Source: Acetivibrio straminisolvens JCM 21531 | Lineage (GTDB): Bacteria > Bacillota > Clostridia > Acetivibrionales > Acetivibrionaceae | DNA length: 64,000 nucleotides | NCBI RefSeq assembly: GCF_000521465.1 | Contig: NZ_BAVR01000004.1 | Location: forward strand, 1-64,000 | Direction of reading: 5' to 3' | Part shown: in pieces, positions 49,729 to 59,157 of the stretch | Layout of the letters: each line of letters starts with the position of its first letter | Position numbering within the stretch: the stretch's first letter is position 1 | Notes under the pieces: generated by a model | What the model saw: the letters and a program-made list of their open reading frames with translations, nothing else | What the model was told of the DNA's origin: nothing | Database searches by the model: none | Made by a program: the position numbers and the translations under genes

Positions 49729-51876
49729 ATGGGGCTTACAAGTCAATCTACAGGAATAGGTGTCCTGGAGAATAAACTTACTATAGTTAAAAGCACACCT
49801 GTCGACAAAGTCATTGCCCTCGCCGGCAACCCCAACGTTGGCAAAAGTACGGTATTCAACAGCCTTACGGGACTAAACCAACATACGGGAAACTGGCCGG
49901 GCAAGACGGTCACCAACGCTCAGGGAAAATACAGGCATAAAGATAAAAATTTCATTATGGTTGACATTCCGGGTACATATTCTCTCATGGCCAACTCGGT
50001 AGAAGAAGAAGTGGCAAGGGACTTTGTCTGCTTCGGTCAACCTGACGCCACTGTTGTCGTAACCGATGCCACATGCCTTGAGAGAAATCTGAACCTGGTT
50101 CTTCAAACTCTTGAAATCACAAACAAAGTTGTGGTCTGCGTCAACTTAATTGACGAAGCGGAAAGAAAAAAAATCAGAATCGACTACAACAAACTTTCAA
50201 AACATCTGGGGGTACCCGTCATTCCAACAAATGCCCGGAGCAGCAAAGGACTTGGTGAGTTAATGGATGCAGTCTACGATATTTCAACTAAAGATATCAC
50301 TGTCCACCCTATAAAAATCACCTACGATGACATCGTAGAAGAAGCAATTGAAATGGTTCAGCCAAAGATTGAAGATATAGCCGGAGAAAAAATCAGCAGC
50401 AGGTGGATAGCACTTAAGCTTTTGGACGGTGATAATACTTTACTGGAATCATTGAATAATTTCCTTGGTTTTAACCTTCTGGATAATATAGAGCTCGCCG
50501 GCCTTGTCGACACGGCAAAAAACATCTTTCCAATAACGGTATAGGAGAGGAGAAGCTTAGAGACAAAATTGTTACAAGACTGGTGAAAATTTCAGAAGAA
50601 GTCTGCAGCAGCGTAATTACTTTTGAAAACAATCAATACGACCATGTAGACAGAAAAATAGATAAAATATTGACATCAAGGGTCTTCGGAATACCTGTCA
50701 TGATTGCCATGCTTGGAGTAATTTTCTGGATTACAATTACAGGAGCCAATTACCCTTCACAAATGCTTTCAACTTTATTTTTTATGATTGAGGAACGGCT
50801 AAACGACTTTTTTGTCTGGGTGGGTTCACCGCAATGGGTTCACGAGTTATTGGTGTCAGGAGTTTACAGAACTGTTGCATGGGTTGTATCGGTAATGCTT
50901 CCTCCAATGGCCATATTCTTCCCGCTGTTTACACTGCTCGAAGATTTGGGATATCTTCCAAGAGTAGCCTTTAACCTTGATAATTTCTTTAAGAAAGCAT
51001 GTGCCCACGGCAAACAATCCCTAACCATGTGCATGGGATTCGGCTGCAATGCCGCCGGCGTTATCGGATGCAGAATAATCGACTCGCCGCGGGAAAGGCT
51101 GATAGCTGTAATAACCAACAATTTTGTACCCTGTAACGGCCGTTCCCAACTTTGATTGCCATAATAACCATGTTCTTTGTGGGAAGTTTCGCAGGTTTTT
51201 TCCAATCTGTGCTTTCAACACTTTTTCTAACCGGAGTAATACTTTTGGGCATTGTAATGACATTGCTTATTTCAAAGCTGCTGTCTAAAACAATACTAAA
51301 AGGGCTTCCATCTTCCTTTGCCCTGGAGCTTCCGCCGTACCGGAAGCCTCAAATAGGCAGGATAATTATAAGATCAATATTTGACAGAACTCTCTTCGTG
51401 CTGGGGCGAGCCGTTTCGGTAGCATCCCTGCCGGGCTTGTGATATGGATTATGGCAAACATATATATGGGAGACCAAAGTCTATTGTCTCTCTGCGCAGG
51501 CTTTCTCGATCCCTTTGCCAGATTGATCGGTCTGGACGGCTACATCCTGATGGCTTTTATTCTCGGTTTCCCAGCCAATGAAATTGTGGTTCCGATAATT
51601 ATTATGAGCTATATGTCATCTAAAAGCATGATGGAGCTAGATAGCTTAAACCAGTTAAAACAGCTTCTTGTAGACAATGGCTGGACTTGGGTCACAGCAC
51701 TGTGTGTCATGCTGTTCTCCCTAATGCACTGGCCCTGCAGTACTACCTGTCTGACTATTAAAAAAGAAACCCAGAGTTGGAAGTGGACTTTTGTATCATT
51801 TTTAGTTCCAACTCTGTCAGGTATCGTAATTTGCTTTATAGTTGCAAATCTGGCAAGACTTTTGGCACTGGTTTAA
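49729..51876 (+). CDS. feoB: FeoB, ferrous iron transporter GTPase (three frameshifts)
   Basis: About 716 residues after repair of breaks near 50540, 51150 and 51430. G-domain motifs: G1 GNPNVGKSTVFN, G3 VDIPGTYSLMA, G4-like VNLIDEA, G5-like TNARSS. The membrane part has Gate motifs: GCNAAGVIGCRI (Cys-containing first Gate), then LGFPANEIVVPI (second). The C-terminal LMHWPCSTTCLTIKKET is typical. GGGAGG before the ATG. A full, long FeoB with the helical domain between G domain and membrane. Operon with feoA; probably repressed by the divergent DtxR-family protein. Confidence 0.94.
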
Positions 51877-51896
51877 AGGAGAGTATACACTCTCCT
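51877..51896. terminator. Perfect hairpin between feoB and cotH
   Basis: AGGAGAGT-ATAC-ACTCTCCT, 8-bp perfect stem, loop of 4, directly after the feoB stop and overlapping the cotH stop on the other strand. T-tract is poor, so termination is uncertain. Confidence 0.45.
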
Positions 51897-53804
51897 ATGT
51901 CCTATATTTTCTTCTTTTAAATGTTGCAACAAAAATCAACCCCGGGACAAATGCGGCAACCGACAATATTAAAACCGCGCTTTGATTTTTAGATTGCCGG
52001 TTGTCGGAGAACATCACGAACCCACCTCGGAATTGCATATTGCCAGGTGGCTGTATTCCGTCCGACATCGGCATTCCATCGGGTATCTGCATTCCGTCCG
52101 GCATTTGCATTCTGCCGGGTATCTGCATTCCATCCGGCATTTGCATCCTGCCTGGTCTCTGCGCTCCATCCGGCATCGGCATTCCATCCGGTATTTGCAT
52201 ATTACGAGGCGGTTGCATACCTCCGCCCATACCGCCCATACCTCCCATATCCGATAAATTCAATGTAGTTTCTATGCTGCCGTATGAGGTTGAAGGCTGG
52301 GTTCCGTCAAGCTGAGCCCAAATACTTTTAGCTCTGTCCTTTCCAAAGGTCAAAATCGCCTGTACACCCTTTTGATACTCCTCGAACGTATAAAACGCCG
52401 TCGCATCATTCTTCACATAATCGCCGATAAGTGCATTTATTCTGTTTATTGAATTTTCATATACCCCGCTATAAATATACTTTTCCAATATCTCTTTTAA
52501 ATAGCCGTGATAACGCTCCTTGTATTCCGGCACCTCCAAAAGCTTGCCTATAAGGGGCGCATCTTCAAGACTTCCCGTTACAGGATTATCTATCGGGAAA
52601 TTTACCGCGCGGGAAGCATCATTCATTCCAAAACCGGCAAAGGACAGGTTGAAATCCCAAGGCAAAAGTGTAAACTTTCCGTTTTCCTCGTAAAGATAAT
52701 AGTTGTGGTACATACCGCCGCTATAACCGTCCAGATTAACCAAAAAAGTATTCACTGCCCAGAATCTCAGGATTTCGTCCACATCAAGATAATTATCAAG
52801 GTTGGTTCCTTCATTAAGGTTCTTAATCATCTCAATCACTTTTTCAAAGTCTTTGTCGGTGGTAGTTTTAAAAACCGCGCCTTCTCTTATGACCGAATAG
52901 CTTGATGGAGAATCGTCTGTATACTTCAGATTGGCACCGCCTCTTGCACCCATTCCGCCAAATCCGCCTCTAAACCCTCCATTAAATCTCCCCTGAGCTC
53001 CGGCTCCATTCGGCATCCTGTTTCTTTCATCTATATTCGGCATTTGATCCATTCCTGCTTCATTTTGCATCTGTCCTCTTCGTCCTCCGGGGAAAGGCAT
53101 TGCGTTGCCGTTAAAATCTCCCATCTTCCCGGTCCTCCATTCTGCTGTCCGCCCCAGTCTCCTCCAATATCCATAGCCTCGGGTTTATACAAATTGCCGC
53201 TGACGCTTCCAAAATGCCTTTTAATAAAGCTCTCATCCACCACTTCAACAGCAAGATACAATCCCCAATCCTCATTATTTACTTTTATATTGGAATACGC
53301 ACATGCCGACGAAGGAACTCCCATAAAATCAAACAGCTCATAAGAAAGATATTCCTTCATATAGGTTTTATCCGACATAATATTGTTTAAAACTATTTTC
53401 TCCGCCCCATGGTATGACTGTCCGCGGACATATTCACTAAAATCAAGCTTAAAACTGAAACGCCGCGAATTACTTCTTGCAATTTGCGAAAGGCTGGAAT
53501 TTCCCTTTGGCCGAATACCCACGTTATAAAAGGTCTCGCCGTTAATTGCTATATTACAGCTTCTATACTCTTCCAAAGTAGCATTTTCCAACAGCCACTC
53601 AAAATCATTCTCATCTATTTCAATGTTTATTTCGTTTACAATGCTCTTGTTAAATAACCTGTCAATATACTCCGGCCGGGCATCAGCCCGTATTACATCC
53701 GGAAAAGCCTTTGGAACAAGAGCCATACCGGTTATAAGGAGAGCTATGCACAATATCGTTAACACTATCTTTAGAATTGTTTTTTTACTTACATTTTCAT
53801 CCAA
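51895..53804 (-). CDS. cotH: CotH-family kinase-like protein with Met-Pro-Asp-Gly repeats (frameshifted)
   Basis: About 636 residues after repair near 53115. CotH proteins are atypical secreted protein kinases, first known from spore coats and also attached to clostridial cellulosomes. N-terminal membrane anchor (TILKIVLTILCIALLITGMA); CotH domain from about residue 55, with NVGIRPKGNSSLSQIA, YGAEK-like YHGAEKIVLNN, MKEYLSYELFDFMGVPS, GLYLAVEVVDESFI, and late LLPWDFNLSFAGFG (metal Asp). A Gly/Met-rich stretch interrupts it near 215-260. The C-terminus has degenerate MPDGMQIP-type repeats, then a second membrane helix (SAVLILSVAAFVPGLIF). TTG 53804 with GAGAGGTG is the best start; no dockerin. 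Operon with DUF4956 and VTC genes. Confidence 0.88.
52030..52240 (-). repeat. Degenerate tandem repeats coding MQMPDGMQIPG-type units
   Basis: Roughly nine imperfect units of about 18-24 bp in the 3' part of cotH, with the peptide theme M-(Q/P)-(I/M)-P-(D/G)-G/R. Such repeats are prone to length change. Confidence 0.85.
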
Positions 53805-53843
53805 ACATATCACCTCTCTCATATTAGCTTGCAAAAATCATAC

Positions 53844-54530
53844 TCAGCTCATATAATCCCCGTTATAGCTAACCATCACAGCACTTAAAACTCCATTTTG
53901 CCTGCTTATTTCATTTACAAATTCCGTTTCCATACTCTTAAGACGCACTTCAATTGCAACCTCTATTCCCTTACCGCCGGTCACAGTTTTTGACTTCACA
54001 ACATGTTTTTTCACTTTGTCTTTTACTATATTCATCACATTGCTTTCAGCTTTATCATTCTCACAGTTCACTACCAAAATATAAGGATTGTCGGTATTGC
54101 TCTTGTTTACAAACAACACCAGTATTATTCCTATAAAAAGTGAACCGAACACAGCCAAAGGTATGAGTCCTGCCCCCAATACGATACCGACAGCTATGGA
54201 CCAGAAAAGATATGCAATATCCATAGGATCCTTTATGGCCGAACGGAATCTTACAATTGACAGAGCACCTACCATACCGAGGGACAACACTACATTGGAT
54301 GTCACTGCAAGTATAACCAGAGTGGTTATCATTGTAAGGGCTATCAATGAAATACTAAAGCTTCGGGAATACATAACTCCTTTATATGTTTTCTTGTACA
54401 CAAAATATATGAATAGTCCGATGCAAAAAGCCAATCCAAAAGCAATAGCAGCGTCCAGCAGTGAGACACTTGATACCTTTTCCAAAAAGTTTGACTTGAA
54501 AATATCATTGAAGTTTATCTGGTTCCTCAT
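53844..54530 (-). CDS. DUF4956 membrane protein
   Basis: Protein of 228 residues with about four to five membrane helices (25-45, 58-80, 85-105, 115-140) and a cytoplasmic ferredoxin-like C-terminal domain (ILVVNCENDKAESNVMNIVK, GIEVAIEVRLK). VGALSIVRFRSAIKDPMDIAYLFW is the conserved DUF4956 core. GGAGG before the ATG. It lies between VTC and cotH genes in one operon, an association seen in many bacteria. Possibly handles polyphosphate or another phosphate polymer; biochemical role not known. Confidence 0.88.
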   Translation of the reverse strand: MRNQINFNDIFKSNFLEKVSSVSLLDAAIAFGLAFCIGLFIYFVYKKTYKGVMYSRSFSISLIALTMITTLVILAVTSNVVLSLGMVGALSIVRFRSAIKDPMDIAYLFWSIAVGIVLGAGLIPLAVFGSLFIGIILVLFVNKSNTDNPYILVVNCENDKAESNVMNIVKDKVKKHVVKSKTVTGGKGIEVAIEVRLKSMETEFVNEISRQNGVLSAVMVSYNGDYMS

Positions 54531-54564
54531 GTTTTTCCTCCTCTTTTATTAAAATCTCATTTTA

Positions 54565-55251
54565 TTAATAATACATCCGGCAAAGAGCGTATTTTGATAC
54601 CGAAAGTTTCTGACGGTCACTGAGCTGTAAAATATCGCAGATTACTTCAGGCAAAAACTCATCGTACTTTACTTCGAGCACCGCCAGCTGCCTAGGAAGG
54701 GTTTCCATTGTAGGGAGCTCACGGTTAAACAAATCATTGCTCATAAGCCCCGTCTTAATGGATTTATCAATTGTGACTCTTATGTTTCCCGGCTCATAAA
54801 CATAGGCTTCCCTGGTATAATCCACAATAGTACGCGGCTTTAGCTGCTGATGCATCATTTTATGATATATCTCAATCAATACCGGATTTTCTGTGTCTTT
54901 CATCCACTCAATATTTCCATTTAATATATCCTTGCACCGTTCCTTTGTAATATTTACACTGAATTTGGCTGTAAGGCCGTTTACCTTCATCTTCCTCTCA
55001 AGCTTTATAAACGAATCGTCATGATTATACAGACGAATACGGATTTTTTCCCGATTATCCAATCCGTCAATTTTCTCCCTCAGCGCCCTGTCCTCCGGAG
55101 TATCAAAATATAAGCTCCGTATATGGTAAGACCCGTCAGGTCCTGCATTTAAATCTGGCTTCATAACACACTTTAGTTTCCTTTGCAATAACAGACAATC
55201 ACCGGAATTGATATAATGCTTTATTTCATGGCGGAATTTTACTTTTTCCAT
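54565..55251 (-). CDS. VTC-domain protein (polyphosphate polymerase-like)
   Basis: Protein of 228 residues of the VTC/CYTH-like tunnel fold that in yeast makes polyphosphate from ATP. Hallmark basic and acidic residues: RHEIKHYI at the start, YHIRSLYFDTPEDRALREKI, KIRIRLYNH, FIKLERKMKV, RTIVDYTREAYV, VRVTIDKS-like RVTIDKSIKTG and LEVKYDEFLP. Length is that of a stand-alone VTC domain, with no SPX or membrane part. First gene of the VTC-DUF4956-cotH operon; GGGGGG upstream of the ATG. Activity is inferred from the family. Confidence 0.9.
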   Translation of the reverse strand: MEKVKFRHEIKHYINSGDCLLLQRKLKCVMKPDLNAGPDGSYHIRSLYFDTPEDRALREKIDGLDNREKIRIRLYNHDDSFIKLERKMKVNGLTAKFSVNITKERCKDILNGNIEWMKDTENPVLIEIYHKMMHQQLKPRTIVDYTREAYVYEPGNIRVTIDKSIKTGLMSNDLFNRELPTMETLPRQLAVLEVKYDEFLPEVICDILQLSDRQKLSVSKYALCRMYY

Positions 55252-55420
55252 TGAATCACCCCCCTCAAACCTATAATCAATCCTATTTGCCTACAAAATA
55301 ATTTTAGCACCTTACATTAATATAAATCTCCGCAAAAATGTGGCAAATATATGGCACAAAGTTAAAAACCATGATATTTCATTTTGACCGTGATAAAATA
55401 TATTTTGAGGTGGATTTTAT

Positions 55421-56119
55421 ATGGAAACCAAAAAACTGATTTATATTGCCGATGACGAAATAAATATATGCAATATTATAAAGTCCTTTCTTGTCAAAGA
55501 GGGATATGACGTTGAAACCTTTAATGACGGACGTTCAATATTGGAAGCCTTCAATAAAAAACCCGCCGATTTACTTGTTATAGATATAATGATGCCTGAA
55601 ATAGACGGCTTTTCCCTTTGCTCAACAATCCGCCGGCAAAGTACCGTGCCCATTATAATTGTATCCGCCAAAGATACCGAGCCGGACAAAATAGCAGGTC
55701 TTACTTTAGGCAGCGATGATTACCTTACAAAGCCTTTCAGCCCTATGGAACTCATTGCAAGGATTAAGAGCATATTCCGAAGAATAGAACTGGACAAAAC
55801 TAAAAACGACACAGTACAAGAAATCCGGATTGGGGATATTGTTATAAACACCGATAAAAAACAAGCTGAATTTAACGGGAAAAATATCGGACTTACCGGT
55901 ATGGAATTTAATCTGCTCTATTATCTTGCTCAAAACAAAAACAAGGCGGTAAGCCGCAGTGAACTTTTAGACAAGGTATGGGGCTTTGAAAATTTCGTAG
56001 AAACGAGAGCTACCGATGACATGATAAAAAGACTTAGAAAAAAGCTTTCCGACAGCGGTTCTGCTCTCAAAATCGAAACGGTATGGGGCTTTGGTTTCAA
56101 AGTAAATGAAAAAGGATGA
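55421..56119 (+). CDS. OmpR-family response regulator
   Basis: Protein of 232 residues, unbroken. Receiver: YIADDEINICNII, phospho-acceptor Asp in LLVIDIMMPEIDGF, SAKDTEPD and DYLTKPFSPMEL. Winged-helix output: LTGMEFNLLYYLAQNK, RSELLDKVWGFENFVETR and DDMIKRLRKKL. GAGGTGG upstream of the ATG. Followed 4 bp later by its kinase gene and divergent from the VTC-DUF4956-cotH operon, which is a likely target by position. Confidence 0.92.
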   Translation: METKKLIYIADDEINICNIIKSFLVKEGYDVETFNDGRSILEAFNKKPADLLVIDIMMPEIDGFSLCSTIRRQSTVPIIIVSAKDTEPDKIAGLTLGSDDYLTKPFSPMELIARIKSIFRRIELDKTKNDTVQEIRIGDIVINTDKKQAEFNGKNIGLTGMEFNLLYYLAQNKNKAVSRSELLDKVWGFENFVETRATDDMIKRLRKKLSDSGSALKIETVWGFGFKVNEKG

Positions 56120-56123
56120 TTTT

Positions 56124-57599
56124 ATGAAGAAAAATACAATCAAATGGAGAATTTTCAAATACAACATTATTGCAATTTCGGTTCTGTTGACATTGACAAC
56201 TGTTGTGTTCAACATTACCATCCAATCCTATATAGAAAACGATATTAAAGAACAGCTAAGTACAATTGCTCAACAGGTTGAAGATACTGCATTGTTTAGA
56301 GGCCCCGACTTTTGCCTCCTCAGGGATTGCAAAAACCCCGTCCTATGCCGGGAAGGCAAAACGATTTTCCCCGGGAAGGCAATGAATTATTCGGGTTCTA
56401 TTTCTTCTTAGACCGCTCCTTAAGGGAACCCCTTTCCATTCTGAACGCCGATTTTATACTTTTAGACAACAACATGGATGTAATCACTCCGCCTGTGGGA
56501 GAATATTTTACGGCCTCCAGTGAGATAGCAAACGAAGTAATAAATAAAATAAGAAAAACCGACAGTTCCAAAGTCCAGGAGTATGTTTACTTTAATTTAA
56601 ACAATACCGATTATATCTCCATTGTCAAACCGGTTTCCGATAAAAACTCCTTTGGTTTGGGCTGGTTGATTATTTATTCGAGCCTTCAACATCAATCAAC
56701 TTAAGCTGGGTATAAACGCAATACTTTTTGTCATTGTACTTTTATCGGCACTGATTTTTGCCATATTTTCCTCGCTCTCGGCAAAAAAAATATCATCTCC
56801 ATTCTCTTCCCTAAATCAGCATATTAGGGCTATTGCGGAGAGAAATTTCGGCGTAAAAATCGAAATGCCGGTGGATGCAGAACTGCAAGAATTGGTAAAC
56901 AGCATTAATATAATGTCTGAAAAGCTGGAATCCTATGATAAAGCCCAGAAAACCTTCTTTCAAAATGCTTCCCATGAGTTTCGGACTCCCCTCATGTCCA
57001 TTCAAAGCTATGCGGAAGGGATAAAATATGAGGTGGTTGACAAAAATACTGCCGCAGACATTATTATTGACGAAACAAAACGAATGACCCATCTTGTGGA
57101 AGATTTGCTGTACCTTTCGCGTCTTGATACAATTGAGGAAAACTACCGCTTTTCCGACCTTGATTTCAGGGATTTTATAAACACATGCCTGGAACGCATG
57201 TATGGCATTGCATCAAAAAGCGGCATCACTCTTGAAGTTCAAAACATTAACGATGCAGTGCTAATTTACGCAGACGAAGACAAACTGTTTCGCGCATTTA
57301 CAAATATCATTGGCAACTGCATCCGATATGCCAACAATACTGTAAGCATTATTCCCAAAATTATAGATTTCTCTAAGATTGAAATTGTCATCCGGGATGA
57401 CGGCCCGGGAATTGATTCTAACGAGCTTCCCAATATCTTTGAAAGGTTTTACAAAGGCAAAAAAGGTAACGTCGGACTTGGCCTGGCCATCAGCAAGAAT
57501 ATAATCGAAAAGCACAACGGAAAAATCACTGCCCGAAATTCAGAATCCGGTGCTGTGTTTACCATTGTGCTTCCCGCAAAGCAATATCAAAAGCTTTAG
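56124..57599 (+). CDS. Sensor histidine kinase partner (two frameshifts)
   Basis: About 490 residues after repair near 56310 and 56690. Two membrane helices (about 10-35, and one in LGINAILFVIVLLSALIF) flank an extracytoplasmic sensor with a Pro-rich patch (GLQKPRPMPGRQ) and ILNADFILLDNNMDVITPP. HAMP-like linker, HisKA with H-box NASHEFRTPLMSIQSYAEGI, HATPase boxes NIIGNCIRYANN, IRDDGPGID and GNVGLGLAIS. The ATG at 56124 is preceded by GGATGA, which contains the end of the regulator gene. Signal unknown. Confidence 0.9.
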
Positions 57600-57627
57600 A
57601 AATTTAAGACTTTCCGGGTAATAAATT

Positions 57628-58592
57628 TTAAGCCAATGCGTAACAACTGTATTCAGAGCTGGATTCCGTAAGATAGAAATTATTTTTTATTCCCTTTGTG
57701 AGATATATTTTTTTGTCTTTTGTTACAAGCACAGCGTCAGTCTCATCAAATTTGTCGATAATTTCCATAGCTTTCTCCAGTCCCATTACAAAAGCGGCCG
57801 TAGACAATGCGTCAGCCTGTGTAGAGTTCTCGCAAATCACCGTAACACTCTCAAGATCCGAATCCGAAGGCCACCCGGTCCTGCAATCCAGTATATGATG
57901 GTATCTCTTGCCATTTACGACAAAATACCTTTCATATGCACCGGATGTGACTACGGATTTGTTTGAAACCAAAACTACGCCAAATTTCTTTCCCCTTTGC
58001 TTATGGGGATGCTGAATGCCGATAACCCAATCATTCCCGTCCGGTTTCTTCCCAAGAGTCTTTACATTACCTCCAAAGTTAACAAAGGCCGACTTAACAT
58101 TCATTGATTTGTAGAGCTCAATACAAGCGTCAGCAGCATAGCCTTTTGCTATACCTCCAAGGTCCACAGCTCCTCCTTGCCGTGCAAGGCCTGCCATACC
58201 ATTAGCGTCATCAATTTTAATCTGTTTGTACCCTACCAACTTCAACAGCTTTGACAATTCTCTTTTATCGGGAATTCTGGAAAGCTGCCCCGAACGTCTC
58301 CATAAGTCAATTACGGGGGCTAATGTTATATCAAAAGCCCCTGAGTCATCTTTGAAAACTTGTATGCCATTTTCAAGACATACATAACTTCCGGACTTAT
58401 ATGTACTTTTCCTTTACCGGACAATTTATTCAGTTGTGAGACTTCGCTTGTATCTATAAAGAAGCTCATCATGTTTTCCAATCGCTTTACTTCATCGACA
58501 GCTTTTTTGTATACTTCATGCGAAGACTCTTTGAATATTTTTTGCTCAACTACCGTATTCATCAAAAAATCATGCGCTTCAAGGCAATCCAT
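57628..58592 (-). CDS. apbE: ApbE-type FAD:protein FMN transferase (frameshifted)
   Basis: Attaches FMN covalently to Ser/Thr of SGAT-type target proteins. About 321 residues after repair near 58330. N-terminal FLMNTVVEQKIF (family FMGT-V), VDLGGIAKGYAADACIE (the conserved GGIAKGYA), VNFGGNVKTLGKKP, HHILDCRTGWPSDSD (HI-DP-like) and TQADALSTAAFVMG (DALSTA) are present. ATG 58592 has CAGGAG at 5-6 nt. No signal peptide in this reading, so cytoplasmic, unlike many lipoprotein ApbEs. It lies 43 bp after an FMN-binding protein gene, its likely substrate. Confidence 0.93.
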
Positions 58593-58635
58593 ATCGACTC
58601 CTGTCAGTCTTTGATTTGTCCTTAAACCATACAGC

Positions 58636-59044
58636 CTACTTGTTATCCTTTTTGCTATTCTGAGTCAATGCATTTTCAATTGCTTTTAATATTACTTTAC
58701 TGCTGTTTGTAGCTCCGGATATAGTGTCAACCTCAATGGATTGTTCGGCTATCACTCTGTCGGTTATTGCCTCTGCACTCTTGCCTTTTTCGTTTCTATG
58801 TTTTTCAATCTTTATACTTTTTATTTTGCTTCCTTCAACTGTTACAGTGACATCGGCCGCTACCAAAATTGCATCAAAGGATCCCTTATAAACGCCATCT
58901 TTTAAAGTTGACAAGTCAGGGTTTGAAATTCTATCTCCGATACAATTTTTTATACTTCCATGTTTGATATAAATACCTGCCTCCAAAAAACAAGGCCGAA
59001 ACCAAAACAACTCCTACAACTCCAATAGCAATTTTCTTGTACAT
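58636..59044 (-). CDS. FMN-binding domain protein (frameshifted)
   Basis: About 136 residues after repair near 58950. N-terminal membrane anchor (YKKIAIGVVGVVLVSALFFGG) faces the FMN-binding domain outward. The domain has DGVYKGSFDAILVAADVTVT and the flavinylation motif DTISGATNSSKVI (S/T-G-A-T), whose Thr would carry FMN. ATG 59044 has GAGGTAGAG upstream. The adjacent apbE supplies the enzyme, so a small extracytoplasmic electron-transfer module is likely; its redox partners are not visible. The ORF lies 114 bp downstream of the PKS stop. Confidence 0.88.
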
Positions 59045-59157
59045 CTTCTCTACCTCTTTCCTTAAAATTAGTACTAAATTTCTAGCAATAACAATATACA
59101 ATATACCACAAACTAACATGAGTTGTAAATATATACATTAAAACTAATGATAATTCC

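Noticed and set aside
51982-52315. Three plus-strand ORFs with repetitive sequence opposite cotH
   Set aside because: Antisense shadows of the MPDG repeat tail in the cotH gene.
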